Below, in pieces: positions 1 through 9,549 of a stretch of DNA of 64,000 nucleotides (positions are counted from its first letter, which is position 1; each line of letters opens with the position of its first letter). The position numbers were made by a program, and so were the translations under genes. The notes below the pieces were generated by a model. The model was not told the origin of the DNA. It worked only from the letters and a program-made list of their open reading frames with translations, and ran no database searches. The stretch spans positions 203,463-267,462 of the forward strand of contig JAKLHY010000001.1 in the NCBI GenBank assembly GCA_022709905.1, in the 5' to 3' direction. Source of the DNA: Verrucomicrobiota bacterium. GTDB lineage: Bacteria; Verrucomicrobiota; Verrucomicrobiia; Limisphaerales; UBA1319.

Positions 1-181
<181 letters not shown>

Positions 182-245
182 TAGGCCGAGTCCGTCTCAT
201 CTTGGTGTTGTTGATGCTCCAGCGCATTGGGAGGGAGGACGCGAA

Positions 246-3200
246 TCACGGCTTGGCTGCCGTCGGACGTGGTGATGATTCGAATGTGCCGTTCATGCCG
301 ATGTTCCCGTCCGGCCCAAGCCCATCCCTGTGACTGTAACCGCCTTTGCCACCGGCGCCACCGCGAATATCCACCGCAGGTTGGAAATACGGGGCGGGCT
401 CATAGGTTGGAGCGTCGCAGATGACGATGACTTGCCCGCCCGCGCCCCCGTCTCCCCCGGGGCCGCCCCGACCGGATAGCTCCAAATGATCCCAATCAAT
501 CCCTCCGCTCGATCCGGCGCCGCCCCCGCCTCCCATGGCACGAGCCATGAGGGTAATGACCGAGGCGGCGTTGAAGTGAATTGTACCGCCACGCGCGCCG
601 TGGCCTGCTTTTGACAGCCCGGGAATACCGCGCGAGGCATAGCCTTCCGGGGGCGATCCTGCGTTGCCGCCATAACCCCCAATGGCTTCAAGGGTGAACC
701 CTTGAGTATGCTGGCTCACCACGCGGTTGGCGACGACGAGTTCAATGCTTCCCGCCGGCCCGCCATTCGCTCCATCACCACCTTGCGCCGGCGGAAACGC
801 TCCCAAACCCGTGCCTCCTCTCCCGCCCGCGCCTCCCAGGCCTCCGCTCACATTCAAGGTGTCGTAGCTGAAGTCCGTGTACACACGATACATTTCGCTG
901 GCTTCGACGTGGAGACTGCCTCCGAAGCCTCCTGGCGCTCCGTTGCCGCCCTGGGTTGCGCCCAAGCTCCGCGTAGCCGCCTGGCCGTAATATCCCGATC
1001 CGCCTTGGCCGCCACAGGCAATAAACTCGATGGTCCGTGGAAAATCCGGAGACAAAGTGCGAATCATGCCATCGACCACCAACCTCAGGTGTCCTCCATT
1101 TCCTCCGGCGTCCCCATCGACGTTATCCTGAGAGCCATTGCGCCCATGCTGGCCATATAGATGTATCCGGCTGCCGAAAACCCCTCCGACGATGAAATTT
1201 CCATGTACAATCAAGTTCAAGTTGTAGCCGTTTCTGCCCTTGCCAAAGGGCGAGGTGCGATTGGCATGGAAATCACAGTTGATCCATCCATTGGTTGAAA
1301 AACCGGTTGGGGCGTCCCCTGAATCCAGGACAAAAGTCGGATGGGTGTTGGAAACAGAATACTTCAAGCCGTAAACAATCTCGATGGTGGTGTCTCCAAC
1401 CAGTTCGATGCGACCGCGGATCTCCGCTGTTTCAAACTGGTAGTTCCCGGACATTTGTCGCACGGTTCCCTTAGGCACCACGAGGCGATCCAGGATCGGC
1501 GCCACAGTGATTCGAGAAACCGCGGTGCCCACGAAAACATTGCTCCCGGCCGACTGCCGATAGACGCTGACCATTACGGTATCGGTTCCCCGTCCGTTGG
1601 TTCGGGCCGCGTAGGTGGCAGAAGGTTCCTGGTTGGTAAATGAATTGACCGGCCCGGATTTGGCCCTGAGATCTCCCGCCCCAGCCGTGTTCGACCATTG
1701 GAAGATCAACGACCAGTTGGCCGGAGGATTCGGATTCAAGGTCGTGATCAATGGAATCATGTCCCCCGGGCCAAGGGTTGGCTCGGACGGTGTCAAGGAA
1801 ACCCCATATGGCCTTACACTCACCCGCGCGCTACCCTTGCCCAAGGACTCCTTCTTGCCGGCTTTGACCTCGAACACTTCCAGTTCCACGGTGTCATCGC
1901 CGCTGCCATCAGGTTTGGCGGTGTAGACCGCAAAGGGCCCACTCGGAACGAGCGAGCCATGATGGGCCGTGTTGGACCATTGAAAATCCAACACCGATCC
2001 CACCGCGGGATTTGGCTGCAGCCTGCCCGTGAGTTTGATCTCGGTCCCGGCTCCGATTTCCACAGTCGCGGGGGATACCGTCACCAGTGTGCCCAACACC
2101 TTGACCGTGGCGTTCGTCTCCCCAACATAAATGCGATCGCTGCCCTTGAGTTCGTAGATCCGCACACTGATGGTGTCTGTCCCCGGCTTCCCTAAATCCG
2201 CCACATACCAAACGAAGTCGTCACTGCTGTCAAAATCCGTGCCGGTGTGATGCGTGTCGGCTATGGAACCCGCCTTGGCCGAGTTGTTCCAGTGATAAAC
2301 AAAGGTCGGCGCCCCTGTTCCCGTGGCCTCGGGAACCGCAGCGGTCAGGAGAACCCTCTTGTTCACGGCGATCTCGCTATAGGCTGGGGTCAACGTCACC
2401 CGGGGAGCGGATACATCCACCGTCCATTGGTCGCCTCGGTGGCAGTCCATCAGGCCGCCCACCGTAACGAATACATCAAAGGCGTAGAGGATTTTGTCCG
2501 CCCAGCCGACGGCATTGAGAACCTTTTGGGCCATCCCGAGGGCCTCGGCGCCCGACATCGCTTTGTCGGGACTCACCATCTCGATGATGTCCATTACCAA
2601 ATCCAGCGATTTTTTCTGGAAGGTCGTGCTTGAGATGAAGGTGCTCAAGGCCTCGGAGAACGCGCCCTCAAGGTCTCCGGATTTCACCTTCTCCGCGAGG
2701 GAGGGAGCGGTGGCGGTCATAAAGTTTACATAATCAACCAGGGAATCATTCGAGGAGAGAAATCGGGCGTAATCGCCGTCGATGTTCAAGTTGGGAATGA
2801 TGACACTGGTGAGAAACGGCAGGAAAATATCCCGGGCGAACCACGCCAAAACAAAAGGCGCGTGTTTGGCCTGCTCGGCTGGAGGCAGAAACCGCAGGCG
2901 GTAGTCGATCTGCCCGGGGCCGATGACATTGACCTTGTAGCGGGTGATCCTGGATCCCGGCAGCACCGGGAGAACCACGGGGGCGGACGTCACTTCCGTG
3001 TAGGCCATCTTGCCGTTGATAATGTCCACCAAGGCGCCCACAGTGGAGTTCAGTCCGGCCACGGAGGCCACTTCGAATTCGGTGAGGGCCGCTGGCGACT
3101 CATGCCACTTGTCATCCATGCCCAGATAGGAATCCCGATCGACAAAGACGTAGGCGCATCGGCGGAACCGGTTGTGGAGGCGGATGCCGTTGACCCCTGT

Positions 3201-4094
3201 GAGGTTCACCCGGATCCCGCTCTGTTCATCGTTAGGATCCAGGATGATGCCGGACGGTTGTATTCGATTCCCAGATGGAGTCTGTTCCACAAATCCCAGC
3301 TGCTTGAACAGGTGAACCAGCGCTTGTTGAACCGGTGGATTGGAAAAGGCCATCGCCTCCGCGTCGGCAGCCAAACTTTCGCGAATGGCCGTTTCCAACG
3401 CCCCAAGCTCCGTCATTCCTCGGATTCGTTCGATCGCTTGCCGCCGAGCTTCCTGGGGTAAAATGAAAAACCCACCCGTAAAAAACAGCAGGGCTTCGGC
3501 GGTCGTGCGCGCGCTCAATTCCCCGTGACCCGCCTCCAGCCACCCCATCAGCATCGGCTGTCCATTGGGTCCAAGCACCATGGCCAGGTGCGGCGTATTG
3601 TGAAAAACCGGGAGGCGAAACTTCCCTTGGCTCGTGACGGGCGCAGATCCCAAGCTGCTCATGACCCGGAGATCCGACAGGCGAATCCCTGAGCCCTCGG
3701 GCAAACTCACTGTGCCCGAGCGTTGCTCCACAACAAGCACTGAAAAACCGCGCCCGCTGTTTAGCCGGTAATACCCCTGCGGAGAATGGCCAGGCATTTG
3801 GACTTGATGGCTGGCGCCGTTGACGCCCCCCATTACGGTGACATCACGCCAGGATGGCACGGGAGTGAGATGCGAGGCGTGCTGCAAACCAAAGCCGGTC
3901 GCGCTCAAGGGCCAGAAAAGCGTGAGATTGGTTCCCGCCCGCTGGATCTGCAGATGAGGCGGAGGTGATTGTCCCCGCGCCGCCTGCGTCAGTCCGCCTG
4001 AAAACAGGCAGATCCACCCCAAGAGGAGACGCGCGATGACCTGAATGCCGAAGATTTTAACCTTGGGATTGAACGCCCGAATACCCTCATTCAT
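246..4094 (-). CDS. Large secreted protein with three Ig-like repeats and a glycine-rich C-terminus
   Basis: 1282 residues, no recognised enzyme. An N-terminal hydrophobic segment (about residues 17-35) followed by a polar stretch looks like a signal peptide. Residues 45-115 resemble the short beta-domain often found at the start of verrucomicrobial exported proteins (ending in GYYRLNSG). Residues about 565-865 hold three tandem copies of roughly 100 residues, each with a core like LDFQWSNTA, the pattern of Ig-like/PKD surface domains. From about residue 968 to the end the protein is glycine-rich (GG-x-GG runs broken by short beta-like segments such as GSLHVEASEMY). It probably sits on the cell surface or is released; function unknown. 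It converges with the RND gene and diverges from the next gene. Confidence 0.8.
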   Translation of the reverse strand: MNEGIRAFNPKVKIFGIQVIARLLLGWICLFSGGLTQAARGQSPPPHLQIQRAGTNLTLFWPLSATGFGLQHASHLTPVPSWRDVTVMGGVNGASHQVQMPGHSPQGYYRLNSGRGFSVLVVEQRSGTVSLPEGSGIRLSDLRVMSSLGSAPVTSQGKFRLPVFHNTPHLAMVLGPNGQPMLMGWLEAGHGELSARTTAEALLFFTGGFFILPQEARRQAIERIRGMTELGALETAIRESLAADAEAMAFSNPPVQQALVHLFKQLGFVEQTPSGNRIQPSGIILDPNDEQSGIRVNLTGVNGIRLHNRFRRCAYVFVDRDSYLGMDDKWHESPAALTEFEVASVAGLNSTVGALVDIINGKMAYTEVTSAPVVLPVLPGSRITRYKVNVIGPGQIDYRLRFLPPAEQAKHAPFVLAWFARDIFLPFLTSVIIPNLNIDGDYARFLSSNDSLVDYVNFMTATAPSLAEKVKSGDLEGAFSEALSTFISSTTFQKKSLDLVMDIIEMVSPDKAMSGAEALGMAQKVLNAVGWADKILYAFDVFVTVGGLMDCHRGDQWTVDVSAPRVTLTPAYSEIAVNKRVLLTAAVPEATGTGAPTFVYHWNNSAKAGSIADTHHTGTDFDSSDDFVWYVADLGKPGTDTISVRIYELKGSDRIYVGETNATVKVLGTLVTVSPATVEIGAGTEIKLTGRLQPNPAVGSVLDFQWSNTAHHGSLVPSGPFAVYTAKPDGSGDDTVELEVFEVKAGKKESLGKGSARVSVRPYGVSLTPSEPTLGPGDMIPLITTLNPNPPANWSLIFQWSNTAGAGDLRAKSGPVNSFTNQEPSATYAARTNGRGTDTVMVSVYRQSAGSNVFVGTAVSRITVAPILDRLVVPKGTVRQMSGNYQFETAEIRGRIELVGDTTIEIVYGLKYSVSNTHPTFVLDSGDAPTGFSTNGWINCDFHANRTSPFGKGRNGYNLNLIVHGNFIVGGVFGSRIHLYGQHGRNGSQDNVDGDAGGNGGHLRLVVDGMIRTLSPDFPRTIEFIACGGQGGSGYYGQAATRSLGATQGGNGAPGGFGGSLHVEASEMYRVYTDFSYDTLNVSGGLGGAGGRGGTGLGAFPPAQGGDGANGGPAGSIELVVANRVVSQHTQGFTLEAIGGYGGNAGSPPEGYASRGIPGLSKAGHGARGGTIHFNAASVITLMARAMGGGGGAGSSGGIDWDHLELSGRGGPGGDGGAGGQVIVICDAPTYEPAPYFQPAVDIRGGAGGKGGYSHRDGLGPDGNIGMNGTFESSPRPTAAKP

Positions 4095-4297
4095 CTTGCG
4101 AGGATAGCAGCCGGCGCCCGAGGGTCAAATGAAAGCCGACCTTTGCCGGGAACTTCGTGGAACTCGGCCCTCCGAAACGAACGGTTCATGGAGAGAATTG
4201 CCGCATGAATAGGACTTGCAGTCGGCCCTAAGCTTCGTGTTTATTACTAAGGAAATTCAGCTCATTTCCAATGCGTAATCAGCCCATGGTTTGCCTT

Positions 4298-7200
4298 ATG
4301 AAAATGATTCGACTAATCGTTCTGGCCAGTCTGCTGCTTGCGGCGACCTCATCCCGTGCCGCTCGCATCGCCTGGGTAAGTTTCCACGCCGCCGATGACG
4401 CCCCTTCGGCGGCCGCAATCACGGCGGGATTCACCCGGGCGCCCGACGCGGGTTATACGGCCTTGCTGGCGGCTCAGGGACATCAGGTCACCCGCTTTGT
4501 CACGGTGGAGGGCATTTATGATTACCCCGATATGGTGGCCGCCCTGAACACCAACGATCTGGTCATCCTCAGCCGTTCCGTGCCGAGCGGGCATTACGAC
4601 GCGGTCGAGGAAACGGCTGTTTGGCAATCGATCACGGTTCCCATTTTGGCGTTGGGCGGTTATGTCAATCGAGCCAACCGGCTGGGCTTCCACACCGGCG
4701 ACACCATCCCGGACGTCAACAGCGCCCTGCTGCGTTTGCGCGTCAATGCCTCGGCTCATCCCATTTTCACGGGAATCGCCTTGGACGCCGACGGCACGAT
4801 GGTGAATCCCTACGCTCAGATCGTGACCTACACCAATGCCAGCACCGGCACGACCCTTGTGCAACGCGGCATCTCGGTTATCACCAGCCCGCTGATCGCC
4901 GGTGGAACGGTGTTGGCGACCGTGGGCACCACGGGGGATGCCGCTTTTGGCGGCATGGTGATCGGAGAGTTCCCGGCTGGTCTGACATCGCAGCGCGGGG
5001 ATCTGCTCGCCGCCAAGCGCCTGGTCTTCCTCACCGGCAGCCGGGAAGCCGACGGATTCACCTCGGAGGGCGCCGGCATGTTTGACCTGCAGGTCGACGG
5101 ACAGACCTTGTTCCTCAATGCCGTCTCTTATCTGACGACCTCGCAAGCCCCGAAGTGCACCGTGCCGCTCGTTGGCGCGACCAACCTGGTGGCTGGCGAT
5201 GCCTGGACTTTTGATGCGGGCCCGATTGGGGAGGCGCCCCTGACGTATCAATGGTATAAGAACGGACAGGCGTTGCCCGCCGGAACCGACGCGTCGCTCG
5301 TCTTTACTAGCCTGGCGCTTGCGGATGCCGGCGAGTATCAGTTGGTTGTTGCCAACATGGCCGGGCGCGCGACCAGCACCGTGGCTCGACTCGAATTCGC
5401 CGTGTTCCCCCCATCGAACATCACCAACGCGCTCATCGCCTACTGGCCTTTGGACACTGTGATCGGCACGAAAACACCGGATCTCGTCAGCGGCTATGAC
5501 ATGACGCTGACGAAAATGGGGGCCTCGAACGTCGTCGCCGGCAAGTGGGGCAAGGCCTTCCAGTTCGATAACGCGGCCCAGAATCTGCTTGAGCGCAGCC
5601 ATAATCCGGGGGATGCGCTGCCCATTTATCAGCATCCTGATTTCACAGTGTCCGCCTGGGTCAACGGTCCGGTCCAGAGTGATCACCGCGTTTTCTGCGA
5701 ATCCTCGCTGACCAATAACAATCCCATGTTCGACTTTGGGACCCACAACAGTGCGGCGGATGGAACGGTGGATATCTACATTCGAAACGATACCGGCGCG
5801 ACTTCGGGGGATCATCGCCACTCGACGGCCGTTGCCTTTGACGATACATGGCACAACATTGTTTACGTGCAGCGCGATGTCGGCAACGGCAACATGAGGG
5901 CTCAACTCTTTGTCGATGGCATTCTGGATTCGGTGGTGATTACGCCGGTGCGTCCGCTGACCGCCAACACGACCGCCATTGGTGGCATTCGCCGCGCCAG
6001 CGCCTCGGCCTGGTTCACCGGCCTGATCGACGAGGTCGCCGTCTGGAACCGCGCGCTGTCGCCCGAGGAAATCGGCGTCCTGCAAACCACTTACATTCAG
6101 AATCCACCCTCCCGCCTTCAGCCCCTCGCCATCAACGAGTTCAAGGCAGATGTGCCGGCTGTGATTTCAGGGGACTCGACGACGCTGCGTTGGGATGTCA
6201 GCAAGGACGCCACCCAAGTCACGATTTCACCGCTGGGCGACGTGACCGCCCAGACTTCCGTTGGCATTGGCAGCGCCTCGATCACCCTGACGCAAGCCGT
6301 GACGTATGTCCTGACCCTCACGCGCGGCGCCGAAGTCCTTTCGGCCACGACCACCGTTGCTGTGGTGGAAGGCGTGGCCACGGGCTGGACGTTACTGGAT
6401 AACTTCGACCAATGCCTGTCCTCGAACTTGTTCGCCAACGGATACTGGAATGACGTCTCGGGCAGCTCCGCCCAGGTGGTCACGGTCAACGAGAATCCCG
6501 CGATCCGAACCAGCACCGGCGGCAGCATCGCCTACCTGAACCTGCGCGACCTCGCCGTGACCGAGCGCCAGGCTCGCACCCTGTTCTTCCGCATCATCGC
6601 AGGAGCCGACAACGCCTCGGGAGCCACCAACATCGTTGGCCTGACCGACAAGAGCCAGCGCAGCTATGGCGATGAATTCGTGAACATCGGCCCCGTGCTC
6701 TATTCGGCGGGATTCATCAACGACGTGATCGGCGCCGCGGACAACGCATGGTATCTCGGGGCACGGAACGGCTGGCTGGGTGAAAACACCAGCAATCCGA
6801 TTGACTTCCCCGGTCCGGCGCTGGCGCCGAATACGGTCTATAATGTATGGATCAACGTCACCAACGCTCCCCTGGCCGAGGCCGCCAGTGATACCTTCAC
6901 GGTTTATCTTCAAAAGGACGGCGAAACCGAGCGAACGGTGCTGTTCCAGGACTACACCAGCGACCGCGACCTCTACTACGTTGATCCCGTCTTGGGCGGC
7001 ATCCTGCCGAACCTCGACAAACTGGTGGTCATGGGCAACAGCGGCACATTCAGCGCGGTGTTTGACGACTTCTATCTCAGCAAGAGCGGCTATAACGCCA
7101 CTGTGCCGCGGCCCTATGGCTCGACCGCGAGCCAACCGCCCGGCCCGCTCGCTATCCGCCGAGTGGGCAACCAGGTCGAAATCACCTGGACCCACGGGCG

Positions 7201-7315
7201 TCTGCAGCAGGCCACCTCGGTCACCGGTCCCTGGACCGATGTATCGGGCTCCCCAACATCGCCATACTCGGTCGAACCCGCGGGCGTGTCGATGTTCTAT
7301 CGCTCCGCGCGGTAG
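4298..7315 (+). CDS. Secreted multidomain protein: Rossmann-like/ThuA-like domain, Ig-like domain, LamG domain
   Basis: 1005 residues from the ATG at 4298, chosen because it gives a compact signal peptide (MKMIRLIVLASLLLAATSSRA); an in-frame ATG at 4271 would only add residues before it. Residues about 22-280 look like a class I amidotransferase/ThuA-like alpha-beta domain with no obvious catalytic Cys. Residues about 290-370 are an I-set Ig-like domain (LTYQWYKNGQALPAG ... ADAGEYQLVVANMAG). Residues about 380-610 are a LamG/concanavalin-like domain ending in the typical GLIDEVAVWNRALSPEEI. A further beta-rich region follows and the protein ends in FYRSAR. Likely an exported carbohydrate-binding or adhesion protein; no enzymatic role can be claimed. 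Confidence 0.8.
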   Translation: MKMIRLIVLASLLLAATSSRAARIAWVSFHAADDAPSAAAITAGFTRAPDAGYTALLAAQGHQVTRFVTVEGIYDYPDMVAALNTNDLVILSRSVPSGHYDAVEETAVWQSITVPILALGGYVNRANRLGFHTGDTIPDVNSALLRLRVNASAHPIFTGIALDADGTMVNPYAQIVTYTNASTGTTLVQRGISVITSPLIAGGTVLATVGTTGDAAFGGMVIGEFPAGLTSQRGDLLAAKRLVFLTGSREADGFTSEGAGMFDLQVDGQTLFLNAVSYLTTSQAPKCTVPLVGATNLVAGDAWTFDAGPIGEAPLTYQWYKNGQALPAGTDASLVFTSLALADAGEYQLVVANMAGRATSTVARLEFAVFPPSNITNALIAYWPLDTVIGTKTPDLVSGYDMTLTKMGASNVVAGKWGKAFQFDNAAQNLLERSHNPGDALPIYQHPDFTVSAWVNGPVQSDHRVFCESSLTNNNPMFDFGTHNSAADGTVDIYIRNDTGATSGDHRHSTAVAFDDTWHNIVYVQRDVGNGNMRAQLFVDGILDSVVITPVRPLTANTTAIGGIRRASASAWFTGLIDEVAVWNRALSPEEIGVLQTTYIQNPPSRLQPLAINEFKADVPAVISGDSTTLRWDVSKDATQVTISPLGDVTAQTSVGIGSASITLTQAVTYVLTLTRGAEVLSATTTVAVVEGVATGWTLLDNFDQCLSSNLFANGYWNDVSGSSAQVVTVNENPAIRTSTGGSIAYLNLRDLAVTERQARTLFFRIIAGADNASGATNIVGLTDKSQRSYGDEFVNIGPVLYSAGFINDVIGAADNAWYLGARNGWLGENTSNPIDFPGPALAPNTVYNVWINVTNAPLAEAASDTFTVYLQKDGETERTVLFQDYTSDRDLYYVDPVLGGILPNLDKLVVMGNSGTFSAVFDDFYLSKSGYNATVPRPYGSTASQPPGPLAIRRVGNQVEITWTHGRLQQATSVTGPWTDVSGSPTSPYSVEPAGVSMFYRSAR

Positions 7316-7340
7316 CGATACCGAGCGTCAGAAGTCCGCG

Positions 7341-7456
7341 ATGCCGGGTCAGGAGTATTTGCGAATCATCTACGGCCCGGAATACACCTTGCCATCAAAC
7401 CTGGATCGGCTGCGTGCTCGCGGGCTTTCTGCCAAGCGCTCGCTGGCGATTCGGGC
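7341..7456 (+). pseudogene. Fragment of a bacterial polynucleotide kinase-phosphatase (Pnkp) gene
   Basis: Frame 7341-7487 reads EYLRIIYGPEYTLPSNLDRL, then RARGLSAKRSLAIR, before running into an unrelated terminator hairpin and a stop. From memory this matches the ligase-like domain of bacterial Pnkp, where the pattern REYLRIIYGPEY...P.NLERLR.R.L..KRSLA is highly conserved. Only about 35-38 codons remain; the kinase and phosphatase domains and the rest of the ligase domain are absent. It is therefore a remnant, not a working gene. It lies directly behind the preceding secreted-protein gene. Recognition is by motif only. Confidence 0.6.
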
Positions 7457-7457
7457 T

Positions 7458-7484
7458 AAAAAAAGGCACGGTTGTTGCCGTGCC
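7458..7484 (-). terminator. Rho-independent terminator (minus strand)
   Basis: The inverted repeat GGCACGG (7465-7471) / CCGTGCC (7478-7484) is followed on the minus strand by seven T residues (the A run 7458-7464). It lies about 25 bases beyond the stop of the orphan sorting-signal reading frame, so it probably ended the lost gene, and now ends transcripts of the TRAP operon. Confidence 0.8.
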
Positions 7485-7509
7485 TAAAGCTGTCAAGATC
7501 CAATGACTC

Positions 7510-7626
7510 TCACATGCCCCGCCGAGCTCGAAGAGAAAGAAGACCGGCAATGCCCAGAGCCGCCAGCCCGATCGATGCCCCGCCGTCCGGCACAGTTTTC
7601 TGGTGAATGTCGCTGGATTGTTGCGA
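7510..7626 (-). pseudogene. Orphan VPDSG/PEP-CTERM-type exosortase sorting signal (3' gene remnant)
   Basis: Between the TRAP gene stop (7627-7629) and the terminator, the minus strand encodes KTVPDGGASIGLAALGIAGL, then LSLRARRGM and a TGA stop at 7510-7512. This is the layout of a VPDSG-CTERM sorting tag: a VPDGG motif, a hydrophobic helix and a basic cluster at the extreme C-terminus. In known systems such tags are recognised by an exosortase. There is no start codon or mature protein attached. The frame happens to be the same as that of the TRAP gene, separated only by its TAA stop. It looks like the surviving tail of a deleted exported-protein gene. No exosortase is present in the window. 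Confidence 0.6.
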
Positions 7627-9549
7627 TTACCGGACGCCCAGCCAACGGGGCAGGGCGAGTGTGATGATGGGCAGGTAGGTGATTAGCAGGACGCCGCCCA
7701 TCCGGATGAAGAGCAACGGGAGAACCGCCCGGGTGATTTCGGTCATCGGTTTATTGAAGCGGTAAGAGGCGAGAAACAGGTTCATGCCGACGGGCGGGGT
7801 GAGGTAGCCCAGTTCAAGATTCGCGAGGAAGATAATTCCCAGGTGCACAGGATCGATGTTGAACGCGACGGCCATCGGCACGATCAGGGGAACGACGACG
7901 ACCAGGGCTGAAAAGACATCCATCAGACAACCCACGATGAGCAGGAATCCGTTCAAGAGCAGCAGGAACAACAGCGGACTGTGGACCATCGTTTGCACCC
8001 ATTCCATGCCCAGCGTGGGGACGTCGGCGAAGACCAGGTATTTCGTCAATCCCTTGGCCACTCCCAGAATCAGGAGGACGCCACCGATCAGCAAGCCGCA
8101 TTCGGTCATGACGCGGACGATGTCTTTTTTTAGGCGCAGATCGCGATGGACAAAGGTCTGGACCACGAACGTGTAGAGGGCGGCGACGGCGGCGGATTCG
8201 ACGGGGGTTGCCCATCCGCCCAACAGGGGGACGAGAATCACCGCCGGCAATGCCAATTCCCATTTGGCCGCCCAAAGCGCACGGAGGGATTCCTGGCGAT
8301 CGAAATGCCCGGCCCGGGCGGCTTCCCGTGAACCGGTTCGAATTCCCCACCACGCGGTCAAGGCCACCAAGAGAAAGCCCGGCACCAGGCCCGCGACAAA
8401 CATCTGATTGATGGAGACGTCGCCCACGGTTTTGTCCGCGGGCAGTTCGAGGCTTTGAATCGAGGTCTGAGCGAAGATGGCATAGAGAATCAGGGGCAGG
8501 GATGGGGGAAAGAGCAAACCCAAAGATCCGGAACTGGTAAAGAGCCCCAAGGCTTGGCGTTCGCTGTATCGGGCGGCGACCAGGACGGGCAGCAGAAGTC
8601 CGCCCAGGGCAAGAATGGTAACCCCCGATCCTCCCGTAAAGGAGGTGAACAGGGCGCAGATCAGGGCGGTCAGAATGGCGGGGCCGCCCCGCAAATGCCC
8701 GAAGAGGGCCTGGAACACGCGCACCAGCCTCTGCGAGGCGCGTCCTTCAGCGAGGAAATATCCGGCCAGGGTGAAGAGGGGCAGGCTGGGAAGGATAGGT
8801 TCGGTGCTGAGGGTGTAATGTTCGAGCGGCATTAAGGAGATGGGCAAGCCATCCTTCGAGTATAACAGCATCGCGATTCCGGCCAATCCGGAGAAGATGG
8901 GGGCGCCTAAGATCAATGCCACAACCAGGAGAATCATGCCCGGCCAAAAGAGATGCGAGACGATCATGGGCGCCGACTTAATGAGACTGGGCAAAAGGGG
9001 AAGCGCTGTCAGAACCAAGGCCAGGATAGCCGTGGCGAGGCGCCATTTCCATCGTTCCGAGGCGTGCCAGATCAGGCGGAGGCTAATGGCTCCAAAACCA
9101 ATCACCATCAGAAACTGGAACCACCAAAACGGGATGCCAAAGGCCAGGATCCTGGGATCCTGTTTTTGGGAGGCGACGAAGATCCAGGAGGCGCCGCAAA
9201 GAAAGGCGCTGACAGCGGCGGCTAATCCGTGGCTCAGAACGGCCGCGATGGTTTTCCAGCCGCCTCGCAGATAGGTGGGGAGGGGAGACATGGCCAGCAA
9301 CCGGTTGTCCCGCGCCGCGATGGCGCCTCCGAGCACACTGACCACCAGCGTAAAATGCTGCACAAACGAAACCACGCCCGAGATGCTGATCTTTGTGAAC
9401 TTCCGGAGCAACACCTCCGCCAGCGGCAGCAGCACCATGGCCGCCAGGGGCAGAACGACCACCAGGTTCTCCGTCCAGACCAGACTTCTGAGCCAGACGC
9501 AACGTCCGGACGCGGTTGCGGGAACCGGAGCGCCAGTGGATTCGCTCAT
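7627..9549 (-). CDS. dctQM: TRAP transporter fused small and large permease (DctQM)
   Basis: 640 residues, hydrophobic throughout. Residues about 25-180 match the four-helix DctQ small subunit (SVLGGAIAARDNRLLAMSPL region). Residues about 205-640 match the DctM large subunit, with hallmark stretches LPLFTLAGYFLAEG, FTSFTGGSGVTILALGG and LGLLFPPSLPLILY. The two subunits, separate in most TRAP systems, are one chain here, a known variant. It is the membrane channel of a sodium-driven importer that receives substrate from the DctP protein encoded just upstream. Its ATG overlaps the dctP stop by 4 bases (9546-9549), so translation is probably coupled. Substrate unknown, likely a carboxylate or similar anion. 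Confidence 0.9.
   Translation of the reverse strand: MSESTGAPVPATASGRCVWLRSLVWTENLVVVLPLAAMVLLPLAEVLLRKFTKISISGVVSFVQHFTLVVSVLGGAIAARDNRLLAMSPLPTYLRGGWKTIAAVLSHGLAAAVSAFLCGASWIFVASQKQDPRILAFGIPFWWFQFLMVIGFGAISLRLIWHASERWKWRLATAILALVLTALPLLPSLIKSAPMIVSHLFWPGMILLVVALILGAPIFSGLAGIAMLLYSKDGLPISLMPLEHYTLSTEPILPSLPLFTLAGYFLAEGRASQRLVRVFQALFGHLRGGPAILTALICALFTSFTGGSGVTILALGGLLLPVLVAARYSERQALGLFTSSGSLGLLFPPSLPLILYAIFAQTSIQSLELPADKTVGDVSINQMFVAGLVPGFLLVALTAWWGIRTGSREAARAGHFDRQESLRALWAAKWELALPAVILVPLLGGWATPVESAAVAALYTFVVQTFVHRDLRLKKDIVRVMTECGLLIGGVLLILGVAKGLTKYLVFADVPTLGMEWVQTMVHSPLLFLLLLNGFLLIVGCLMDVFSALVVVVPLIVPMAVAFNIDPVHLGIIFLANLELGYLTPPVGMNLFLASYRFNKPMTEITRAVLPLLFIRMGGVLLITYLPIITLALPRWLGVR

Noticed and set aside
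4349..6085. 578-codon open frame antisense to the LamG protein gene
   Set aside because: It arises from the GC-rich codon pattern of the opposite strand. It has an Arg/Gly/His-rich composition, no domain and no start context.
7464..7478. Perfect-looking sigma-54 promoter on the plus strand (GGCACG-N4-TTGC)
   Set aside because: It is formed by the stem of a minus-strand intrinsic terminator, and no plus-strand gene follows for 4.3 kb.
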